From: Pelistega sp.
Lineage (GTDB): Bacteria > Pseudomonadota > Gammaproteobacteria > Burkholderiales > Burkholderiaceae_B
Length of the DNA stretch: 64,000 nucleotides
Direction of reading: 5' to 3'
NCBI GenBank assembly: GCA_030538255.1
Contig: JAUNUI010000005.1
Coordinates: forward strand, 62,001-126,000
This document shows, piece by piece, positions 45,514 through 55,000 of the stretch. The notes beneath the pieces were generated by a model. The model ran no database searches, had not been told where the DNA came from, and saw only the letters and a program-made list of their open reading frames with translations. Position numbers and translations under genes: made by a program. How positions within the stretch are numbered: the stretch's first letter is position 1; each line of letters opens with the position of its first letter.

Positions 45514-45600
45514 ATCTGGTGTATATAGATGAAGATGCACTATGAAACAAGACTCTAGGCAAGAGCAGAACAAGCGTATAGCCAAGAAGTCTTTGGCAAT

Positions 45601-45640
45601 AAAACCACACCCTATGCAAAATCATAGGGTGTTTTATATT
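45601..45640 (+). terminator. Terminator of dnaE
   Basis: A 10-bp stem ACACCCTATG (45607-45616) and CATAGGGTGT (45623-45632), followed by TTTTATATT. Upstream AAAA and downstream TTTT extend the pairing. Confidence 0.85.
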
Positions 45641-46044
45641 GCTTCGTGCTTCTTAGTGCTGATAAGGCCTTAAATAGGCGTAGCTTGATTTAAAAGTCAA
45701 AAACTTAATTTTTTTGCAATAGTTTTAAGCGTAATTAACTGGTTTTGTTTTGTACTCAATAGTGAATATTGCCCGTATTACTTTGATTAACTGCATATAA
45801 AATAAATACTATAGGATTGTAAAGCACTGTTAATTAGAATTTATTATGAATAAATTAAGTTTGGGTGCATAAGGTTTTTTTAATTTAAGAGAAAACCTTT
45901 CAGAATGAATCGAATGCATAGAAAAAAATATAGATGAATATTACAATTAGCTTTTAAAAAATTATGACAAATTATTAATTCATATCTTAAAACATAGTAT
46001 GATTAAATCTCAAAAATCTCCGTTTGTTTTTTTGGGATGTCATA
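45641..46044. other. AT-rich leader of the adhesin gene
   Basis: About 400 bases, very AT-rich, between dnaE and the trimeric autotransporter. No gene was seen. It must hold the adhesin promoter. Candidate elements are given separately; runs of A and T might also bind H-NS-like silencers, which is inference only. Confidence 0.55.
45783..45812 (+). promoter_or_regulatory. Candidate promoter for the trimeric autotransporter
   Basis: TTGATT (45783-45788) and TACTAT (45807-45812) are spaced by 18 bases. If used, it would leave a leader of about 225 bases. The surrounding DNA is so AT-rich that chance matches are likely. Confidence 0.25.
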
Positions 46045-49000
46045 ATGAATAAGACCTATCGCAGTATTTACAACGAATCTCTTGGTGCTTGGGTTGCTGT
46101 ATCTGAGATCACAACAGCACGTGGCAAGCGCAATCAATCGTCCGTCGTGGATGCCGTGCAACCTCATACTTCAACCTTCTCAACGAGAAAGGGTGGTTTT
46201 ACTGCGAGTATAATCAGTACGGCCTTGATTCCAATGATTGGCATCTTGTCGCTTCTATCAGTACCAGAATCAGTATTAGCGGCCTGTACATTTAGCACAA
46301 CAGGGGGCGGCTCTTCGAACGTCACCGTCACTGCATCAGGCACGGATGACAATGCCAGTTGTATGCAAGCCCTGACCGCAAGCGTGGTTTCGGGGAATTT
46401 GCACTTCTACAGCGTGAAGGGCGATGGCACGACGACGCAGGGCAACTTCCTCAATGACGGTGCCACAGGCGTAAATTCGATTGCGATTGGTCCGAACGCC
46501 CAGTCAGTGGGCGGCTCATCGGTAGCGATTGGTGATGGCGCCAAGGCACTGGGTTCGAGCGTTATAGCGATTGGCAAGGGAGCTGCACCGTCGAGTTCAA
46601 CAAGTTTGCCCAACGACAGCATTGCGATAGGCTCTAATGCAGCGGCCACGGCAACCCTGCAGCCCACTGCACGCTCATTCAATAATGTGGCGATTGGTCA
46701 GAGCGCAGGTCAGAATGTCGGTGGTGATACGAATATTGCCATGGGCTATAAGGCAGGCAGTAACCTGATTAACAATACGGAAGATCCGCAAAACAAGGGT
46801 AATGTTGCTTTTGCACAGTGGAATATTGCGATTGGAGATGGGGCAGGTTCTGGCTTGTCGGCGAAGGGGCCAGCAGTTTACGATGACGTTACAGGTGTAC
46901 TTAAATCCATGCCGGCAGCGCATTCGAATATTGCCATTGGCAAGAGTGCCGGCAATGAAGTGGTGGGATTCCGCAATACGGCAATTGGCGCAGCAGCGGG
47001 CAGTAAGGTAGAGGGTCTGGCCAACGTGGCCTTGGGCTTTGGGGCTGGAAGTATTGTCAAGGGTAATACCAACTTGGGTATTATGGGGGGCAGTAATGTA
47101 GAGGGTGGTAGTAATATTGGTATTGTTGGCGGTAATGAGGTTACGGGTGATGGTAATGTCGGCATTGGCTCCCTCTCTGGTACTAAAGTTGTAGGTTTAA
47201 ACAATATCGCTCTGGGCGCAGGTACGGGTGCCGGTCGCAATGTGACAGGTAGCGGGAATACGACCATTGGTAATGCGACGGGTGGTAATCTTAAGGGTAG
47301 TAATAACACGATCATTGGTTCGGATACGGGGCACAATGTCGATGGTGGTCAGAATACCATCCTGGGAAGTGGTTCTGGTCTTAATTTGAAAGGTGGGGCC
47401 AACGTTGCTATTGGCGTGAGTGCGAATAGTGGCGCGACAAGTAACCATTCGGTCGCCTTGGGCTATGCCCCTAAAGCAGGAGAGCGTTCAGTGGCCTTGG
47501 GGCCGAGAGCCACCGCCTCAGGTCAGGATGCGATTGCCATCGGCTCTACGGGAGCGAATCCAGCTGGTAATCTGACTGGCCCCTTGGCCTCGGGTCGCTA
47601 TGCAATTGCCATGGGTACCTCAACACAGGCGACAGGTGTAAAATCCATCAGCATTGGCTATGGCAATATGGTCAACGGCAACAGCTCTGGCGCAATTGGT
47701 GACCCAAGTGTGATTAATGGTGCCAATAGCTATAGCGTAGGTAATAATAATGCTGTGGGCAAGAGCTCCAGTAATGTATTTGTCCTTGGTAATGATGTGC
47801 AGATTGGAGCTACAGCGAGTGCGGCTCCGAATAATACCAAGTATGACATCATGGAATACACGGTAGTCGAGGGTGCAGATACCTCAGGTGCTGTTGCCCT
47901 CGGTAATGCGACCGGGGTGAGCGTCAAGAGTGGTGTCGCCTTGGGTGAGAACAGTGTAGCCTCTGTGGATCTGGGGCAAGTGGGATTGAACACCAAGACG
48001 GGCGCTGCTTCGACCGATACAAGCGCCACTTGGAAAGCCACTAAATCGGCAATTTCTATCGGTGCGGATATCACGCCAGGTGGTGCTTTTGAGCAGACCC
48101 GACAAATCACGGGTTTGGCCGCTGGCACACGCTTGACTGATGCGGTGAACGTGGCGCAATTGGATGCGGCCACAACCCATTATTACAGTGTGAATGATGG
48201 TGGCACACCTGGTGGTAATTATTCGAATAATGAGGCTACAGGTAAATATTCCCTGGCCGCAGGTGTGGACGCTCGAGCGCGCGCTGAGGGTAGTATCGCT
48301 ATTGGTAAATCGGCTTTCGTTAGGGGAGGTATTGACCGTAATAATTCAATTGCAATTGGTAACTCTGCGAATGCTGAACATACAGGATCGATAGCCATTG
48401 GTGATGGTGCCAAGACCGTGAATGGACATAGCGTTGCTATTGGTTATAAGGCTGAAGCGACCGCGCCTATTTCAGTGGCTATCGGCGCAGCCAAGACTAT
48501 GGCCATGAACAGTATTGCCATTGGTGCCAATCCTACAGCTAGTCAATTTTATCCTGGAAGCGGTAATTTGTGGGCAGCTACCACACAGGCCGATGGCTCT
48601 CTTGCCATGGGTAATCAAGCCTTGGTGCAGTCAGCGGCGCCTGGCGGTCAGGCCATTGGTCGTGGCGCAACCGTACTGGGGACCAATGGAATAGAGAGCG
48701 GTGGTGCACTGGCACTTGGTCAATCTGCTGTGGCTTCAGGTTTGGGAGCTGTTGCTTTGGGTGGATCTTATGCCTTGACTGCTGGCGCAACGCTTCCAAG
48801 AGATAATGCTGCGCTTGCGACTGCGAAACATAGCTTGGCGATCTCCGCGGGTGCATCAGTTCACAAGGGTTCGGATGGTAGTATTGCTATTGGTGAAGGG
48901 GCGACAGTTGGTGAGGGTGGCCTTGTTACGACCAAGTTGGCTGATGGTCAAGAAGCACCTATAGCAGTTCAAGACAGTACCAAGATGTCTACTAACTCAG

Positions 49001-52000
49001 TAGCCATTGGACGGGGCGCCAAGATTACTGAAGGCAACAATAGTGTCGCCATAGGGCAGTCTGCTAAGACGAGTGCAAACAATGCGCTTGCAATAGGTGT
49101 GCGAGCCACAGTTACCGGGATGGATAGCCTGGCGCTTGGTAGTGATGTGACAGCCACAGGCCTGAACAATATAGCGCTTGGTAAAGGCGTGACTACCGCG
49201 GGTGCAGACAGTATTGCACTGGGAACTAATGCCAAGGCTGGCACAGTGCTTAATAATAATGCTATCGCCATCGGTAAAGGTGCGGTAGCACAAGGCCAGC
49301 AAGCGATCAGCATTGGTACAGGTAACAGGGTTGAAGCCAATAATGCGGGTGCATTTGGTGATCCGAATACTGTCAACCTGGGCGCTGATGGCTCTTATGT
49401 TGTCGGTAACAACAACTCAGTTTCGTCAGCCAATACTTTTGTCCTGGGTAATGATGTCACTATTGGCGCAGGCCTGAATGGTGCGGTGGCGCTTGGTAAC
49501 AAGACTGGCGTCTCAACCCTTGGTGGCGTAGCCTTGGGTGAGAACAGTGTCGCCTCGGTGGCTGCTGGTGTAGCAGGGTATGATCCGAAAACTGGTGCCG
49601 CCTCGACAGATATGACGGCGACCTGGCAAGCCACACGCTCCGCCATTTCTATCGGTACTGATACGACAGCAGGCGGGGCATTTGAGCAGACCCGTCAGTT
49701 GACAGGCTTGGCAGCAGGTACGCGCTTGACTGATGCGGTGAACGTGGCGCAATTGGATGCCGCCACTACTCATTATTATAGTGTGAATGATGTTGGTGTA
49801 CAGGGTGGAAACTATTCCAATGACGGTGCTAAAGGTGAGAATTCTCTGGCGGCAGGGGTAAACGCGCTTGCAATTGGCGATAATGATATTGTCATTGGCA
49901 ATGGTGCAGGCTCGGATCGAGATGCAACTAAAAAAGTGCACGGCAATAGTGTCATGATTGGTCTTCAGGCTGGTAGTGGTTCTGAAGGTGAGGAGAATAT
50001 TTACTCTGGTACCGCTACTGGTGAGGGTGCTGTAGGTTCGTATAATGCCGCGCTTGGTTTTAATACGGCTAGCTTTATCCAGGGAACTGCCAATAGTGCC
50101 TTGGGGCAAGAAGCACTGACGCAGTCGGCTGGTGATAATAATATTGGCCTGGGTCGTGCCGCAGGTGCGCTGGTTGAGGGTAGCAACAATATCGCTATTG
50201 GTCGCGCCGCAGGTACTGGGGTTGTGCCTGACGCTGACCCGTCAGAGCCTTTGTGGGTTAGCTCTGAGGGATTGAAGTTTGATAATGCCATCAGCGTGGG
50301 TAATAATGCCCAGGCGCGCAAAGACAATGCGTTGGCCATCGGTGCTAATAGCAGCGTTTCTGTGGTAGATGGCGTGGCAGTTGGTAGTACCTCGGTGGCA
50401 AACCGTGCAAGCAGCCAAGTGGGCTATGTGCCTACTAGCGCAGATGCTACTGCCATTGTTGCAACCACCAAGGGTGCCTTGGGTTCAGTGTCGGTAGGCT
50501 CTGCGGATGCCACGCGCCAGATCATCAACGTGGCTGCGGGTACGGCAGACAGCGATGCGGTGAACGTGGCGCAGTTGAAGGCCCTGAATGATGCCGTAGT
50601 GGCAGGGCAAACGCACTATTACAGCGTCAACAGCACGGATACTACTGCTGGCACCAACTATCTGAATGATGGTGCCACAGGCTTGAATGCCTTGGCGGCT
50701 GGTTACAAGGCAAAAGCTGAAGGGCAAAATGCCACCGCAGTCGGTACTTCTGCCTTGGCACAAACCGAGCGTTCTACGGCTATTGGCGATGCGACTGAAG
50801 CCACGGGATTGTATGCAACAGCACTTGGCTATGGCTCCAAGGCGTCTGGTCGGGAAGCGTTTGCTGCGGGGCACAATGCGAGTGCGAGCAATACCAATGC
50901 TACGGCTATTGGTGTGTCGGCAGAAGCTAGCGGATCAACCAGTATTGCGATTGGCCAGGTTGCCAAGGCAACAGGCAGTGCCAGTAATGCGCAAGGCTAT
51001 ATGGCTACGGCTTCTGGTGGCAGAGCAATAGCTATTGGTGCGCAGTCTGGTGCAACAGCCGGCAGAGCAGTGGCTCTGGGCTCTACCAGCCAGGCAACTG
51101 TTGCAGATGGTGTGGCATTGGGTAGCAGCTCGGTGGCAGACCGTGCAAGCAATGGTGTGGGTTATGTGCCAGCAGGTGCGGATGCCACTGCCATTGCGGC
51201 AACCACCAAGGGCGCTTTAGGCTCGGTGTCTGTAGGTACCGTGAATGCCACGCGTCAGATCATCAATGTGGCTGCTGGTACGGCAGACAGCGATGCGGTG
51301 AACGTGAGCCAGTTGAAGGCGGTGGATGCCACGGCCAACAAGGGCTGGAACCTGACGACCAACGCGGATGCGACGACCAGTAGCAACGTGGCACCGGGTG
51401 CGACGGTGGATCTGGACAACACGGATGGCAACATCGTGATTGGGCAGACGAATAACAACGTGACGTTTGACCTGGCCAAGGATTTGACGGGCTTGAACAG
51501 CATTGAGCTTAGCGATGCTGATGGCAATACGACCCAAGTTGGGGGTAATGGCATCACCATTACGCCGGCTGACACGAGCAAGGCTCCGGTGAGCTTGACT
51601 TCGAATGGTCTGGATAACGGTGGCAATCCGATCACCCATGTGGCTGCTGGTAAGGCACTCACGGATGCGGTGAACGTGAGCCAACTGAACCAGACGGTTG
51701 ATGCCAACAAGACGCGCTATTACAGCGTCAACAGCACGAATCAGAATCCAGGTTCCAACTACCTCAACGACGGTGCAACAGGCATTGATGCCATGGCTGC
51801 AGGTGTGCGTACTTCAGCAGCAGGTGCTGCCGCAACGGCTGTTGGTGCAGGGGCGTCTGCCGCGGCCCAAGGCTCTGTAGCGTTGGGCAATCAAGCGCAG
51901 GCGGTGACCAGATCCATTGCCATTGGTGATGGGGCTCGTGCTGGTCGTACAGAGGCAGATATTTTCCCCAACTACGCCACTATACTTAACCCGGCTACAA

Positions 52001-55000
52001 AGGTAGCCTTCGCTTCTGAGCAAGAGTTGAGGGATTATTACAATGATCCTGTCAATCAGAAAAATGAAAATCCTGTTTACCGAGCCGTAACGGGACATAA
52101 CTTCAATATCGCTATTGGTGATAATGCGGTGGCTGATGGTGGTAGAAATATTTCTATCGGACTTGAGGCTGGAAAAGGAACGTTGGATAACTGGAACGTT
52201 GCCAACGTGTACATTGGTGAATATGCAGGTCAAAATGCCAAGCGTGACTTTAGTGTGGCCATTGGCTCGAATGCAGGTGCTTTAACTCCTGCGTTGCAGG
52301 CGCTTCAGAATGAAACTTTCTTGGGGAAAGACCCTGCAGGTGCATCGCCAAGCATTTATATTGGTAAGAATGCTGGGCAAAATAATGTGGCTTTTTCCAC
52401 AATTGCAATTGGCGAAAATGCGGGTGCCAATAATCAAGATCGCTACCATATAGGTAACGTATTCTTGGGTGATGGTGCAGGCCATAATAGTTCCAGTCAG
52501 GTAGTTGGTAGAGATGGACTTTATGTTGTTCGTGCGGATGGTAGTAATGCCAATCCTGGTAGCCCAATTATTCCTGGAGCTAATACGGCAATCGGACCGC
52601 AAGCTTTCCGAGGAGCTAAAGGTAGTGGCAACGTGGCTGTTGGTCGTTATGCCATGCAAAATGCTGAAGGTGGTGCCAATACGGTGCTTGGTGAGAATGC
52701 AGCCCTGAATATGAAGGGTGATGCTAACGTGGCCGTGGGTACCAGCGCTGGTTGGAGAACCATGTCATCCAGAGCCGTCAGCGTCGGTAATTTTGCACGC
52801 GCTGAAGGTACGACCTCCATTGCAATGGGTAATAACTCTCTTGCTGGCAAGATAGGTGCCCCAACTGCTGTTCTTAATGACATCGCGATTGGTAATACCT
52901 CAATTGCAGATGGTGGTGCATCAGTAGCTCTTGGTAAACGCACCAAGGCCGGTGCAGAATCTGCCGTTGCTATCGGCTCTAATGCCGAAGCGACGGGAAT
53001 GGGTGCAATTGCTCTGGGCGGTGCTACAGGGGTTGTAACCACCCTGGATCCGAATACTTCGGCAGGCGGTGGTTTGGGTGCGAATACTGATACCAGTATT
53101 GCCAACGCACAAGCAAAGGCTTCTGGCGCACACAGCATGGCAATTGGTACGGCTGCGACAGCAAGTGGCATCAATGCGGTAGCCATGGGTAAGGGCGCAC
53201 AATCCACGGCTACGAGCGCCGTTGCCATTGGCGATATCGCGCAGGCCACGGGCGATAAGAGCATTGCGATAGGTTATGACGCCATCGCCACAGGTTCTGT
53301 GGCGACGGGTGCCTCTGCACGTGCAAGCCATGGTGGCTCTGCATTTGGTGACGGGGCAGTTGCCACTTATCTGGGCGGTACGATGACGGCCGGTACGGTG
53401 GCTGGCACAGCAGTGGGCCAGAATGCCAAGGCAGATGTTTCTGGCGCAACAGCGCTGGGTACAAGCAGTAGCACCACGGTTGCCCATGGTGTGGCCTTGG
53501 GCAGTAGCTCGGTGGCAGACCGTGCAAGCAATCTGGCTGGATATGTGCCCATGGGCGTGGATGCTACAGCCGTTGCTGCAACTACCAAGGGTGATTTGGG
53601 CTCGGTGTCTGTGGGTACAGCGGACGCCACGCGCCAAATCATCAATGTGGCTGCTGGTACGGAGGACAGTGATGCGGTGAACGTGGCGCAGCTGAAGTCG
53701 GTGAGCGATGTGGCGAACACGGGCTTCAACCTGACGACGAGCGCGTCAGCGGGCACGGTCAGCGGCACGACGCTGGAGCAGGTGGGTCCTGGCGAGACGG
53801 TGACGGTGGATGCCGGCAAGAACATTGCGATCACGCAAGCTGGCAACAAGGTGACGGTGGCGACGAGCGACACACCGGAGTTCACCAGCGTGAAGCTGGG
53901 GGATGCGACCAACAACACGACGCTGACGAGCACGGCTAACGGGCTGGATGTCGGTGGCGACAAGATCACCAACGTGGCTGCAGGAGATCTGAACGATGCG
54001 TCGACGGATGCGGTCAACGGCAGCCAGCTGTTTGCGACGAACCAGCAGGTGGCAACGAACACCACCAACATTCAGACGAATGCGGACAACATTGCCAAGG
54101 GCATCAACTTTGGCGATGGGGTGACGTCGAACAAGTTTGCACTGGGTGACACGATCAACGTGAAGGGCGATGCCAACGTGACCAGCACGACCACTACAGA
54201 TGGTGTGCAGCTGGCGCTGGCCAACACCATCAACGTGGGTGATGCAACCACTGGCAAGCCGGTGACGATTGACGGTACGGCCGGTACGGTCAGCGGTCTG
54301 ACCAACATCACGTTTGACCCGAGCGCCACCTACACCGGAGGAGTGGCGGCGACGCAGGAGCAGCTGAAGTCGGTGAGCGATGTGGCGAACACGGGCTTCA
54401 ACCTGACGACGAGCGCGTCAGCGGGCACGGTCAGCGGCACGACGCTGGAGCAGGTGGGTCCTGGCGAGACGGTGACGGTGGATGCCGGCAAGAACATTGC
54501 GATCACGCAAGCTGGCAACAAGGTGACGGTGGCGCTGGATGACAACCTGACGGTGGGCGGCCCTGGCAAGGACGGCGCAGCGGGCAAGGATGGCACGATT
54601 GGCGTGAACGGCGCGGACGGCAAGACCGGCGTGGCGCTCAACGGCAAGGACGGCACGATTGGCCTGACGGGCCCGGCAGGTGCCAATGGCATCAGCCCGA
54701 CGGCGACGATCGGCGTGAAGGACGGTGCTCCCGGCCTGAACGGCGCACCGGGCACGACGACCACGCGCATCGTGTACGAGAAGCCGGATGGCAGCACGGA
54801 AGAAGTGGCCACGCTGAACGACGGCCTGAAGTTTGCCGGTGACAGTGGCCCCAATGTGGCGCGCAAGCTGAACGAGACGCTGAATGTGCAGGGTGGCGTC
54901 ACCGATGCGACCAAGCTGACCGATGGCAACATTGGCGTGGTGGCTGACGGCACCGACACATTGACGGTGAAATTGGCGAAGGACCTGACGGGCCTGAACA

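Noticed and set aside
46600..50000. Regularly spaced repeats that might be read as a CRISPR array
   Set aside because: They are codon-phased, degenerate repeats of the YadA-like heads inside one continuous gene, with no constant repeat and unique spacer pattern.
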